From: Thinopyrum elongatum | Lineage: Eukaryota > Streptophyta > Magnoliopsida > Poales > Poaceae | DNA length: 64,000 nt | Direction of reading: 5' to 3' | Assembly: GCA_011799875.1 (NCBI GenBank) | Contig: CM022299.1 | Coordinates: forward strand, 340,161,307-340,225,306 | Shown here: piece by piece, positions 1 to 10,593 of the stretch | Layout: each line of letters starts with the position of its first letter | Numbering within the stretch: the first letter of the stretch is position 1 | Made by a program: the position numbers and the translations under genes | Notes under the pieces: generated by a model | Databases searched by the model: none | Told to the model about the DNA's origin: nothing | Seen by the model: only the letters and a program-made list of their open reading frames with translations

Positions 1-4
1 TATC

Positions 5-1173
5 ATGAACATGCCAGGTTCGGTGGCAACGCCGAACCAAACCCTACCTACAGGTACAACCACTCGGCCACTACCGAACTATGGTTCGGCGTACATGCCA
101 CAATTCCTACCTACAGCTAGTAGTCATACTGCTCCTATGCCACTGCAACAAGCTTCATCGTCTACTACAGACGATGCTCTAGCTAATCTTAGATAGGAGA
201 TGGCTAAGATGCTCCGAGAGAATTTTGGAGTTGAGTTGCCAAGGAACCGTATTTACCAAAAGCTATATCCAGAATACTTTGATGCCATTCAATGCCCTCC
301 GGGATATAAAATTCCAGATTTTGTTAAGTTTAATGGAGAGGGTACAAAAACCACATGGGAGCATGTTAGTCAATACTTGGCACAATTAGGTGAAGCAGGC
401 TCACTAAATGAATTGAAAGTGCGTTTATTTCCTTTATCATTAACTGGTACCGCATTTTCATGGTTTTCTTCTTTACCACATGGTTCCATTCGAGTTTGGT
501 CGCAGCTAGAGCAGAAGTTTCATGATCACTTTTATAGCGGCGATAACGAGCTTAAGTTATCACATCTTACGTCAGTTAGACAAAAGCATGATGAATCGGT
601 CTCCGATTACATCAAAAGATTTAGAGATAAAAAAACCGGTGCTATAGTTTGGTGATAACCGAGAGAGATTTGGCTGATCTTGTGCTTAGTGGTTTGAAAA
701 TTCCCATTAGAGAAAAGCTAGAGGGATATGAGTTTTTAAATGTCAACCAAGTCTTACAAAGGGCTTTGGCTCAAGAAAGCCGAAGCAAAGAGCTCAAAGA
801 AGTGCATAGATATAAAGCTGATCGTCCTAAGATGAACATGGTTGAATATGATAGTGATCACTCGGACGATGAGGGTGATATTTATGCTACTGAATTTGTT
901 TGGCCATCTAAGGCCAAACCCTTCACTTGCAATGATCTGAAACCGATTCATAAGAATCATGATGAAGAGATGAAGTTTACTTTTAACATTGCCAAGTGTG
1001 ATAAAATATTTGATGCTTTGCTGCAAGCCAAAATTATTAGAATATCTCATACTTTAGTGCCGTTTGAAGAGCTGAAACGGCGCGCTTATTGCACGTATCA
1101 TAATCTCATGCTACTAACGATTGCAATGTTTTTTGACGACAGATACAATCGGCCATTAATGATGGACGATTGA
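5..1173 (+). pseudogene. Tat-type Ty3/gypsy gag, N-terminal part (broken)
   Basis: This is the capsid (gag) part of an LTR retrotransposon whose 5' end lies outside the window. A Gln/Ser/Thr-rich N-terminus is followed by a Retrotrans_gag-like domain (about 300-640) with the usual spaced aromatic residues (SWFSSLPHGSI, then LEQKFHDHF). The frame is broken by a TAG at 194-196, by a frameshift near 640-655, and by a second shift between about 1100 and 1173. The TAG lies in the context AGA-TAG-GAG, which a CAG-to-TAG transition would explain. The segment at about 960-1100 (CDKIFDALLQ) has a recognisable counterpart in the second element at about 11025-11110 (CDQIFDLLLK), so both elements belong to one family. 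The protein would form the cytoplasmic virus-like particle. The copy cannot make intact gag. Confidence 0.8.
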
Positions 1174-3176
1174 ACTTTTCTGAGATGCAAGTTGATAAAC
1201 AACCCTTTCCAATGAATACCATGGATTTGGAAGGGAAGAAGCTGCTCATTCGGTCAGAGGTAGCCGAATCTGCTAATAAAGCTAATGTCATTGTTGGTCA
1301 GCCCAGGAAAGATAAGGAGAGCGACAAGGTCTTGGGGAGACAAGTCGTGCTTGACAAGCAACCCGGTGGCAAGGAAATAATCAAGATCACCATCAAGAAT
1401 CCTGCACTCGGGGGGCAACCGCAAGTGCAAGAAAATACTCGTGTTAAATTTGTTAAGCCCAAGAGTCCAGAGGTTGGCAAGTGGAAGACGAATGAAGCTA
1501 AAGTGCAGCGCAAGAAGATCAAGCCAACTTTTGATATGTTGTTGTCCAAATATGCCAGTCAAGCGGCTGGTTCTAGCTCTAACCGGTCATCAAATTTGAA
1601 GCGCTCAAGGTCACCTCCTCGGGAAGAATTTCAGCATCATACAAGGCCATATGGGTCATGGGCACCGGGACCATGGATGCCGCCACTCCCCTATGCGCCA
1701 TACTACATGGGAGACTTCAATGGAGGATGGTGGCAGCCCCCAATGGCCCCTTATGCTTTTCATCCGGGTTGGGCAGAACCAAGGAGGCCCGTTCATGAGA
1801 GACTTTCTTATCCCACACGAGGCCGTTTGAACAATGGTGTCAATCGGCCAATGCAAGATAATCAAAAAAGGGTTGGCAAGCAAGTGTGGCGTGCTAAATC
1901 ACCAAGTGCAGAAATTTCAGAGCCTAGCAAGCAAAAGGAGGAGAATACTAGTGCTGAAACTATTATGATAGGCACTAAATAATTGACAATCAAAGAGCCG
2001 ATTATTGTTGAAAAACCGGCTGGTTCCAGTAAAGATGTGGCTATTGTCCAGCAGGGTCCCATGGCTAATGATCATGAAGCTAGCACAAGCAAGGCCAAGT
2101 CGAGGGATCCAAAATATACTCAGCCTAAGTGGTGTCCTTCCGGTCTGACCAAGGCACAAAAAAGGAGACTGCAGCGCATGAGGAGTCAAGAGATGGCAGA
2201 ACAGGAGGCCGAGAAGCAAAGAGATAAATTGTTCAAAGACATTCGGCCCATGGTACCCCCAAAACAAGTGTGGAGGCCAAAGCAAAAGGAAAACATAGCA
2301 GCTTCTGCATTGATCATAGCAACACCTACACCGCCAACGGAGGACGATGCAGCTACTATTACATCGTCCACTTTGCCTGCTGCTTCCTCTTCCCTTGGAG
2401 ATATTTCGGAGTCAGTGGACATGCTTGCGGAAGGAGATGAAATGCTTGATTATGAGTCTACACCGGTTCATGAAGGTATGGATATTAATATGGTGTATTA
2501 CTTACCAGCTGAATTTTGTGCTATAGATGAAGAAGGGGAAGTGGCTCAGCTAGATTTTGGTCCTAAAAATGCTATATTCAAAAAGCCAAAAGAACCGGTG
2601 ACGCACTTGAAGCCATTGTTCCTTAAAGGTCATATTAATGGATCGTCGGTGGCTAGAATGCTTATCGACGGTGGTGCTGTGGTGAATCTTATGCCATATT
2701 CGGTTTTCAAAAAATTGGGGCTGCGTGATGAAGAGTTAATAAAGACCAACATGGTGCTTAATGGATTTGAAGGCAAAGAGAAAACTGAAGCCAAAGGTGT
2801 AATGTATGTGGTGCTTACGGTGGGAAGCAAAACTTTGGCTACCGCATTCTTTGTCGCCGAGGTGCAAGGTAACTACAATGTGATATTAGGCCGCGATTGG
2901 GTTCATGCAAACCAATGCGTGCCATCTACTATGCACCAGTTTTTAATTCAATGGGTTGATGATGAAGTAGAAGTCAGTCATGCGGATAATTCGGCTTGTG
3001 TTGCTTTGGCCGATGCATCAGTGGATTGGCAACATCCCAATGCTACTTGCTTGACGAGGCGCAACTTATCAGAATTTGATTTTCTTAGCGCCACAAAAAG
3101 TGGTTTCGTGCTCGTTTCTTTAAAGCCGATTGGTGGTAATCGGCTCCAAGGTATGATGTATTTAAATGGATTCTAA
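1170..3176 (+). pseudogene. gag C-terminus and aspartic protease region
   Basis: One reading frame runs from about 1170 to 3176, divided by a TAA at 1980-1982. The first part is basic and Pro/Trp-rich (about 1620-1800). The second contains the protease: a hydrophobic strand, then the active-site block IDGGAVVNLMPY at about 2667-2700, where the usual D-T/S-G is D-G-G as I recall for plant Tat-type elements. The flap and second half (VILGRDW) follow near 2880. The TAA has a counterpart at the homologous place in the second element (12009-12011), so it may be a genuine gag stop rather than damage. The frame ends at 3174-3176, 11 bases inside the pol frame. Confidence 0.75.
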
Positions 3177-6100
3177 CTCAGATTGGTTGCAAAAGCGTCT
3201 TGTTGAATATCGGTCCAATGAGAACGATATGTATGAGTCTATAGAGGAGTTAGATGATATGGATAAATTAGGACAAGGTTTTACGTCGGCCGATCCATTA
3301 GAAGAGATAGACATAGGAGATGGTTCAATTCCTAGGCCGACATTTGTAAACAAAAATTTAAGAGCCGATCATAAAGCTAAGTTGATCGAGCTATTGAAAG
3401 AATATGTTTGTTGCTTTGCATGGGAATATCATGAGATGCCAGGTTTAAACCGAGAGCTAGTGGAGCATCGGTTACCTATAAAGGCTGGTTTTAGACCGTA
3501 CAAACAATCGGCCAGAAAGTTTAACCCAAAAACATATGACTGGATCAAGGAAGAGATCGGTCGTTTGCTTAAAGCTAATTTTATTAGACCTTGCAGGTAT
3601 GCCGAGTGGATTTCTAACATTGTACCAGTAGAGAAGAAAGGCTCCGGCAAGTTGAGGGTGTGCATTGATTTCAGAGATTTGAATAGAGCTACACCTAAAG
3701 ATGAGTATCCCATGCCAATAGCTGATATGCTTATTAATGATGCTTCTGGACATAAGGTCATTAGCTTTCTTGATGGTAATGTAGGGTATAACCAGATTTT
3801 TATGGCCGAAGAGGACATGTCCAAAACAGCTTTTCGATGTCCTGGTTTCCTTGGTTTATTTGAGTGGACAGTGATGACCTTTGGATTAAAGAATGCCGGT
3901 GCCACGTATCAAAGGGCTATGAATTTAATTTTTCATGATTTACTTGGTGTTATACTTGAGGTTTATATTGATGATATTGTTGTCAAATCGGATGCTTTCG
4001 AATCTCATCTAGCTGATTTGCGCTTAGCTTTTGAAAGAATGAAAAAATATGGACTGAAGATGAATCCTTTGAAGTGTGCATTTGGCGTGTCGGCTGGGAA
4101 GTTTTTGGGTTTCATTATTCATGAAGATGGCATAGAGATTGATCTCAAAAAGATAGAGGCTATACAGAAAGTGGAGGCTCCAACATGCAAGAGAGATATG
4201 CAAAAGTTCCTTGGCAAGGTCAATTATTTGAGAAGGTTCATAGCTAATCTGTTAGGGAAAGTTGATGCATTTACTCCTATCCTTCGGTTAAAGAATGATG
4301 TTGATTTCACTTGGGGGGCAAAGCAGCAAGAAGCATTTGATATGATCAAGAACTATTTGTGCACACCTCCAGTGATGAAAGCGCCCAAGCATAGGGAACC
4401 CTTTAAGCTTTACATTGCAGCAGAAGAAGGTGTTATTGGTGTTGTTTTGACTCAAGAAACCGAAGGAAAAGAGCATGCTATTACATATTTGAGCAGGCGT
4501 TTATTGGACGCCGAGACAAGGTATACATTTATTGAAAAACTATGCCTATGCTTATATTATGCTTGCACAAAATTGAGACATTATTTGGTGCCGAGTGAAT
4601 GCATAGTAGCTTGTCAAACTGATGTCATTAAATACATGTTGCATAGGCCAATTCTTAGTGGTAGAATTGGCAAGTGGGCTTATGCTTTGATTGAATATGA
4701 TTTGGCTTATGAATCTCTAAAATCCATGAAAGGCCAAATCGTTGCTAATTTTATTGTTGAGCATCGGATTAATGACAAGCATGATGTTGATATAAACCTT
4801 GTCTCATTAGTACCATGGAGATTATATTTTGATGGTTCAGTTTGTAGCAGTGGCCAAGGTGTTGGTATTGTTTATATATCTCCTCATAGTGCTGTTTTTG
4901 AAGCCTCATGCCGCTTAGAATATTTTTGCACAAACAATCAAGCCGAATATGAGGTATTGTTATTCGGCCTGGAGATGTTGCTTGCCATAGGTGCTACACA
5001 TATTGAGGCTTTTGGTGATTCGTTATTAGTAGTGCAACAAATATCCAAAGTCTTTCAATGTTTTGACGAATCACTTAATGTTTATCTTGATAAATGTCTA
5101 GATATAATTTCTACTTTGGATTATTTTAGCATTGCTCATATATCTAGACATGACAATTGGAGAGCAAATGAGTTGGCACAACAAGCATCCGGCTATCATG
5201 TTGATCATGGCATGTTTCATATTTCTCAGAAGCCGATGTCTTGTCTTCCAAATATGGGAGAGGCCGAACCAGAGCCCACTGATTCGGCCACTAACAAAAA
5301 ATCTAGTGCAGGTGAAAATCATGACTGGAGGATGCCCATTATGGATTACTTGTGCGATCCAAGTGAAAGGGTGGACAGGACTATTCGGCGTATGGCTTTC
5401 AAATATACAATAAGAGATGGTGGTCTTTATCGCCGAACGGTTGAAGATGTTCTTTTGAAGTGCTTGGACGAGGACCAAGCAAGAGTTGCTATGGGAGAAG
5501 TACATGAAGGCTTTTGTGGTACTCATCAGTCGGCTCCCAAGATGAAGTGGTTATTGCGACGTGCTGGATTTTATTGGCCGACTATGATCAATGATTGCTT
5601 CAGGTACTATAAAGGGTGTGAAGCTTGTCAAAAATTTGGTGATATTCAATTGGCTCCTGCTGCTATGTTACATCCTATTATCAAGCCGTGGCCTTTTAGA
5701 GGATGGGGTTTAGATTTCATTGGGCAAATTCATCCATCTTCCTCGAAGGGGCATCGGTTCGTGTTGGTGGCAACCGATTATTTCACCAAGTGGTCTGAAG
5801 CAGTACCTCTCAAGAACATGACACATATAGAGGTAATTCAATTCATGACAGAGCACATTATTCATAGATTCGGTGTTCCTCAGACATTGACTACAGATCA
5901 AGGTTCGTCTTTCATGTCACATCAAGTTAGAGAATTTGCCGAATCATATAACATAAAGTTGCTCAATTCATCTCCGTATTATGCCCAAGCTAATGGACAA
6001 GCTGAGTCTAGCAATAAGATATTGATCAAGCTCATCAAAAAGAAGATTAAGGATAATCCAAGAAAATGGCATGAGTTATTGTCTGAAGCTTTATGGGCAC

Positions 6101-6582
6101 ATAGAATCTCAAGGCATGGTGCTACCAAGGTAACTCCATATGAGCTAGTATACGGTCAAGAGGCTGTTTTACCAGTGGAAGTGAATTTGAGTGCTTTGAG
6201 AATAGCCAAACAAAATGATTTATCGGCAGTTGACTTTTATAATTTGATGATGGATAACATTGATGAAGTTGCCGATAAACGTTTGGCTGCTTTGAAGGCC
6301 ATAGAGAGGGACAAGCTGAGGGTAGCAAGAGCTTACAATAAAAAGGTCAAGTTGAAGAATTTTCAGGTTGGCAATCTTGTGTGGAAAGTGATTCTGCCGA
6401 TTGGTTCTAGAGATAGAAGATTCGGGAAGTGGTCTCCAAACTGGGAAGGTCCTTTTAGGATTGCAAGGATAGTTCCTGGAAATTCATATTTGGTGGAATC
6501 CATGCAAGGAGTATTATTACCTCGAGCTCTCAATGGCAGATATCTGAAGAAGTACCACCCGAGTGTGTGGCAAGAAGCCTGA
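3166..6582 (+). CDS. pol: Tat-type Ty3/gypsy pol: RT, RNase H, second RNase H, integrase
   Basis: An uninterrupted 1138-residue frame. Reverse transcriptase lies at about residues 130-340, with the palm motif FLDGNVGYNQ and the catalytic YIDD (about 3964-3975). The RT-linked RNase H follows (about 4390-4760). A second, separate RNase H-like domain occupies about 4810-5200, beginning with LYFDGS and containing NNQAEYE and a later GDS. Dual RNase H domains are known for the Tat lineage, and this is my main reason for the lineage call. The integrase has an H2C2 zinc finger near 5505-5640 (CEAC at the end), a DDE core (DFIG at 5713, TTDQGSSF near 5890, E in AESSNK near 6003) and a C-terminal chromatin-binding-like part. 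The start ATG directly follows an in-frame TAA (3163-3165), so this frame cannot extend further upstream. Confidence 0.9.
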   Translation: MDSNSDWLQKRLVEYRSNENDMYESIEELDDMDKLGQGFTSADPLEEIDIGDGSIPRPTFVNKNLRADHKAKLIELLKEYVCCFAWEYHEMPGLNRELVEHRLPIKAGFRPYKQSARKFNPKTYDWIKEEIGRLLKANFIRPCRYAEWISNIVPVEKKGSGKLRVCIDFRDLNRATPKDEYPMPIADMLINDASGHKVISFLDGNVGYNQIFMAEEDMSKTAFRCPGFLGLFEWTVMTFGLKNAGATYQRAMNLIFHDLLGVILEVYIDDIVVKSDAFESHLADLRLAFERMKKYGLKMNPLKCAFGVSAGKFLGFIIHEDGIEIDLKKIEAIQKVEAPTCKRDMQKFLGKVNYLRRFIANLLGKVDAFTPILRLKNDVDFTWGAKQQEAFDMIKNYLCTPPVMKAPKHREPFKLYIAAEEGVIGVVLTQETEGKEHAITYLSRRLLDAETRYTFIEKLCLCLYYACTKLRHYLVPSECIVACQTDVIKYMLHRPILSGRIGKWAYALIEYDLAYESLKSMKGQIVANFIVEHRINDKHDVDINLVSLVPWRLYFDGSVCSSGQGVGIVYISPHSAVFEASCRLEYFCTNNQAEYEVLLFGLEMLLAIGATHIEAFGDSLLVVQQISKVFQCFDESLNVYLDKCLDIISTLDYFSIAHISRHDNWRANELAQQASGYHVDHGMFHISQKPMSCLPNMGEAEPEPTDSATNKKSSAGENHDWRMPIMDYLCDPSERVDRTIRRMAFKYTIRDGGLYRRTVEDVLLKCLDEDQARVAMGEVHEGFCGTHQSAPKMKWLLRRAGFYWPTMINDCFRYYKGCEACQKFGDIQLAPAAMLHPIIKPWPFRGWGLDFIGQIHPSSSKGHRFVLVATDYFTKWSEAVPLKNMTHIEVIQFMTEHIIHRFGVPQTLTTDQGSSFMSHQVREFAESYNIKLLNSSPYYAQANGQAESSNKILIKLIKKKIKDNPRKWHELLSEALWAHRISRHGATKVTPYELVYGQEAVLPVEVNLSALRIAKQNDLSAVDFYNLMMDNIDEVADKRLAALKAIERDKLRVARAYNKKVKLKNFQVGNLVWKVILPIGSRDRRFGKWSPNWEGPFRIARIVPGNSYLVESMQGVLLPRALNGRYLKKYHPSVWQEA

Positions 6583-6700
6583 TTAGGCAATGGCCGATAC
6601 ATGATTATCGCCCTTAGCATAAACACGGCCGATACATAATTATCGCCCTAAGCACATATAAATGGCCGATGGAGTGTTGACATCGCCCTTAGAACAAACA
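6579..6700 (+). repeat. Three short direct repeats in the Tat element 3' untranslated region
   Basis: Three imperfect units of roughly 40 bases share the pattern GGCCGAT, then ATCGCCCTTAG. They begin right at the pol stop and end before the polypurine tract. Two degenerate units are retained in the second element (13289-13375). Confidence 0.7.
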
Positions 6701-6712
6701 TGGTACAAGTTA

Positions 6713-6753
6713 TTTTTCGGCACACTAGCTTTGCCGAAAAACAAGGGGGCATG
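6713..6753 (+). promoter_or_regulatory. Hairpin and polypurine tract before the 3' LTR
   Basis: A perfect 10-bp inverted repeat (TTTTTCGGCA at 6713-6722, TGCCGAAAAA at 6732-6741, 9-base loop) directly abuts the purine tract AACAAGGGGG that primes plus-strand DNA synthesis. Element 2 has the same arrangement before 13417 with one arm mismatch. Confidence 0.75.
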
Positions 6754-7320
6754 TGTTGACGCTCAAAAGTGGCACAATCGTAAAAGTTGCTTTAAGCTAT
6801 GTCAAGATTAATTCAAACTTATGATTGGAAGTCACCATGGGATGGCTTTCTTCTAGAAGATCAAGATGGATATGAAGGTGTTCTAAAACGGAGCTCGGAT
6901 GCAAAAGTTATGACAAGTTCGGAGATGCTCATGTTGACACCAGATTAAAGAATGGCTTGAAACCCAATTAATATGGCCTCAAATGGAAAAAGTTTCAACA
7001 TGAAAGTTATGCGTCTCGTCGAAACGGTTGATTTTGATATAAAAATTGTCCCAATCCGAGTTCTTATGCAAAAGTTAGAGCCATCAGAATGCAGCCCTGT
7101 CAGGAGCAAAATATGGCGCGCCCCACCAGACACCTTGTCTGATGGGTAGCGCGAATAATAGCCTATTTTGCGTGAGTGATTTGACCCTCAAGATGACCTC
7201 TGATCAAAAAACGTTCAACATAAAAGTTGTTCGTCTCGTCGAAACGGTCAACTTTGCTTTCGGGCACATTTTCATACGAGGTCGTTTACCGCCTCAAAAA
7301 AAACCCGCAAGGTGCAGCCA

Positions 7321-7575
7321 GAAAACTTGCCGGGATGGAAACCTTGCCGGAGAAATCTTGCCGGGAACAGTAACCTTACCGGGGTGAGAAAACTTGCCGG
7401 GATGGAAACCTTGCTGAAGAAATCTTGCCGGGAACAGTAACCTTGCCGGGGTGAGAAAACTTGACTGGATGGAAACCTTGCCGGGGAAATCTTACCGGGA
7501 ACAGTAACCTTGTCGGGGTGAGAAAACTGCCAGGATGGAAACCTTGCCGGAGAAATCTTGCCGGGAACAGTAGAA
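7321..7575 (+). repeat. 67-bp tandem repeat inside the LTR
   Basis: Four units start at 7321, 7388, 7455 and 7522, exactly 67 bp apart, the last incomplete. Each contains several TTGCCGG-type words. The array is absent from the related LTR at 13417-14551, so it expanded after the two elements separated or was lost there. Confidence 0.85.
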
Positions 7576-8077
7576 ACTGTCAAGACCAATCCGACCAGAT
7601 GCTGAAGATGGGCTCAAATACTTATCTAGATTGCCTCGGATGAAAAAGTGTTCAACATGAAAGTTGTTCGTAACGTCGAAACGGTCAACTTTTCTTTTGG
7701 AGTCATCATCATCCGACGTAGTATACGACCTGCAGAGACGCTACAAGAGTCAGGCGGTCCAGTCAGCTACATGAACGAGTCCGACCCAAAATTAAAGATG
7801 ACCCCGTGGAGTATTCAAGATGGCCTTATTTGGGAAAGTGATCAACATACGGATTGTCGGCCTCGTTGAAACACACAAAATTGATATTTGGACCGTCTCC
7901 ATCGGAAGTCATATGCAGATTCCACGGCCCACGCAAGGAAAGACAGAAGATTGGACCAGATTCGGGATGGATCCGAGTGGGACCAGAACTAGGACTCTAG
8001 GACGTGAATTGATGTAATTTTCTTGTAAGGAAAGCCTAGATTGAATCCTTTGCTTGTACGAGAAGTCCAGCCGCCTC

Positions 8078-8086
8078 TTATATATG
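8078..8086 (+). promoter_or_regulatory. LTR TATA box
   Basis: TTATATATG follows the GC-rich stretch AGCCGCCTC. The second LTR has CATAAATAG at the same place (14197-14205), also after AGCCGCCTC. This is the likely start of the U3/R transcription region. Confidence 0.6.
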
Positions 8087-8429
8087 TTGGGGATGACGGC
8101 CGATTGAAAGATACACAATCGAACAAATCAATAGACTACTTTTTATCTACGTTTTATCTCTCCATCGTTTTTCTTCCTCGCTCTTCGCTGTTCCTCGAGT
8201 TTGAGAACTGCGAATCCCGAGGCTCTAGGGGCGAGCGAATCGGCCTAGGGCAGCCCATTGCCGCCGCGCGCCCTGACGGGGTCCCTCCCGGGCGTGTGGG
8301 GTTTCGGGTCTCCAAAAGCGCCCACCGACTGTCCCGCGTATCGCGCTGTCGGTCGGGTCTCCTTCGACGTGAGCTGCGGTGCATCACCCCTGGCGTCGAG
8401 GGTACACGTGACGTGTTCGTGTGTCAACA

Positions 8430-9293
8430 GGAGCGGCGGCTCGATTCCGACGAAAGAGACGTCCTTGGCTCGGGCTCGTTGGCGTAGTCAAAGCAGCAGT
8501 CGCCGGCGAGCCTTCTGGACAGGGTCCTAGGCGACGAGGAGCACGGTGGTCGTGAGCTTCACGGTGCCGCGGTCATGGCGGCGCTTGGTGAGGTTGGGGA
8601 TCGAGGGAGAGAGGGAGCGAGCGAGGCGAGGGAGGAGCCAGGGGGTCCGTGGGGTTGCTCTTATCCACGGCGAGCGCGGCGACGCGCTGTCGAGCAGCGA
8701 GCAGGGGGGCCGGGTGCGTGTGCGCGTGCGCGTGCCGAGTGCTCAACAGCGGCCGCGCGTGAGCAGTGCGGGAGTTTGGAGGAGGTGCGGGGTGGGCTGG
8801 GCCGGCGCTGTAGCCACTTAGGCCCAGCCGCAGTGGGCCTTTTTCTTTTTCTTCTATTTTGTTTTCTGTTTTGTCTTTTATTCTTTTTATTCCAAATGAC
8901 TTTCGCAAAATATGAGACTTGCCAAAATAAATACTATGCAATATTTACCATTGTTAGAAAATGGTTTGAAGCCACAGTGATTTCATTTGGATTTTAATTA
9001 AATGAATATGGATTAAATATCTCTGTTCTGCTTCTGTTTTAGGCCGTTAGAGTCAATTAACTAATTTCATTAATGTTGGTTATAATTTTATAAATGCCCC
9101 TGGATTACTTGCAATATTATGGACATTTTAGTTTTCAAATTTGAACAACTTTTATTTTTACTTTGTATTTGAATTTCAGTTTGAATTGGAATTTGAAAAG
9201 AGATATGATCCCAATGATGATTAAGCAATGTTAATCATGGTGACTTGGCACTAACATGTGGAATCACTGTAACTAACCACTGGGGGTGTTACA
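8430..9293. repeat. Truncated LTR remnant of another element
   Basis: The right end, GGGTGTTACA at 9284-9293, is a typical LTR terminus (its complement starts TGTAACACCC). No matching terminus occurs at the left, where the first Tat element abuts. The likely reading is that the Tat element inserted into this LTR, and this LTR in turn lies in the second Tat element. The left half is GC-rich (8430-8830) and the right half AT-rich; no coding domain was recognised. Orientation is uncertain because either strand could be the sense strand. Confidence 0.55.
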
Positions 9294-9339
9294 GCTACGA
9301 AGAGATCGTCATCTAGGGTTTGCAATCTACGAAGGTAAT

Positions 9340-9852
9340 ATGAATACACAATTCACTTATGTAGATGCAAATAATGCATATGTTGTTGCTAGATCGTTTA
9401 ATGAGCATAATGTATCGGCTAGCCCTAGGTTTATCAATTATGCATCTAACTATGTGCAAGGGCCGATGCAACAAAATCTCCATGCTTCTACCTCATATAA
9501 TTTTAGCAACATGCAACATATGTATCCCAACTCCCATGCATCGGCAACTCCACAAATCTATATGCCGATGAATAACATGATGAGTTCGGTTAACCAAGTT
9601 GAGACACCCTATGTAGGAACTTTCAATGACATGCAACAAAGTGTTTCACCTTTTTATTCATCGGCAACTAACTTGCAACATCTTAATCCAAACATGCCGG
9701 TGGATAGGGGAATCGGCCATGCTACTACTAGTTATTCGGCCAATTACCCTCAAACATCATATGCTACACCTCATGCTACTAAGTTTTTGGCACATACGCA
9801 ACTGTTGATGTCCATAATTCGGCTCCGTACCTTCATGGTCATGGCCGAATAG
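9340..9852 (+). pseudogene. Deleted Tat element, gag N-terminal region
   Basis: An ATG at 9340 opens a 170-residue frame rich in Asn, Met, Gln, Ser and Tyr, low in charge and with many repeated Met-Pro and Ser-Ala words. It resembles the low-complexity gag N-terminus at the very start of the window. It has no enzymatic motif. It stops at 9850-9852 before any capsid domain, and the Retrotrans_gag block seen in element 1 is not found downstream, so the product would not be a full gag. Confidence 0.55.
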
Positions 9853-10593
9853 GTGAAACTTCTGCAGGAGCACAAATGCCTTCACCTACTACCGTGGCAT
9901 ATCATGTCCCCCTACATAATTACATAATTTCGGCAACATCTCATTGCCGAAAGAGTCTAAAAGCATCGGGGGGCAACCATATCCAGACTGGGTAATTGAG
10001 AACAAGCTTACATTCTCTTGGGATTTGTGCAACTCCATTTGACAGGAACTAATAGAAGGCGGGAAGCCTCATGATTTTGCTGCTGTAAAAGCTAGAGTTG
10101 TGCAAATGATGCATTCGCCCAGTGTTGTACCATCCAGTGCACCCCCTAAACAATTGCAAAGTTTCAGCACCTCATTGCCGGAAAAGTCTCAAAGTATTGG
10201 GGGGTAATCTCATGAGGAGTTGATGGAAATTGAGATGAAAAAGTTTAAAGCTCGCCAAGCTGAGACGTGGGCTAAAATTAGACAAGAGCGAGAAGCCTTG
10301 CAAATACAAAAAGATAAAAGTATTGATTCGGGTAACAAAGAAAATTCGGTTATTGAAAAAGCCGAATCAAATATTATGTGTGCCGAATCTATTGAAGAGA
10401 AAGAGGATGCCAAGGCATTGGGAGCCAACTGAAAGCGGAATAAAGTATCATTCAAATTACACCACTGTCATGCTCTCCCAATATATTCAAAGAGGTATGT
10501 CTAGCAAGTGATTTACCTATTTTCAGATTTGGTCGCAACTTTATTGTTGATCCATCTATTAGAAAAAATCTTATAAGTAATTTTGAAAGACCA

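Larger units (their letters stand above)
6754..8429 (+). repeat. 3' LTR of the first Tat-type gypsy element
   Basis: The LTR starts TGTTGACGC right after the polypurine tract and ends GTGTCAACA, giving the terminal inverted pair TGTTGAC/GTCAACA. Length is 1676 bp. It carries a TATA box (8078-8086), a 67-bp tandem repeat and about four diverged copies of a roughly 90-bp module. The 5' LTR and left target duplication are outside the window, so the insertion duplication cannot be checked. Confidence 0.85.

Noticed and set aside
6583..6753. Possible small ORF in the 3' region of the Tat element
   Set aside because: Three short repeats and a hairpin explain the pattern; no frame of note.
8041..8997. 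Several GC-rich frames at the end of the first LTR and in the following remnant
   Set aside because: Low-complexity Arg/Gly/Ser sequence without motifs, and the DNA belongs to LTR ends.
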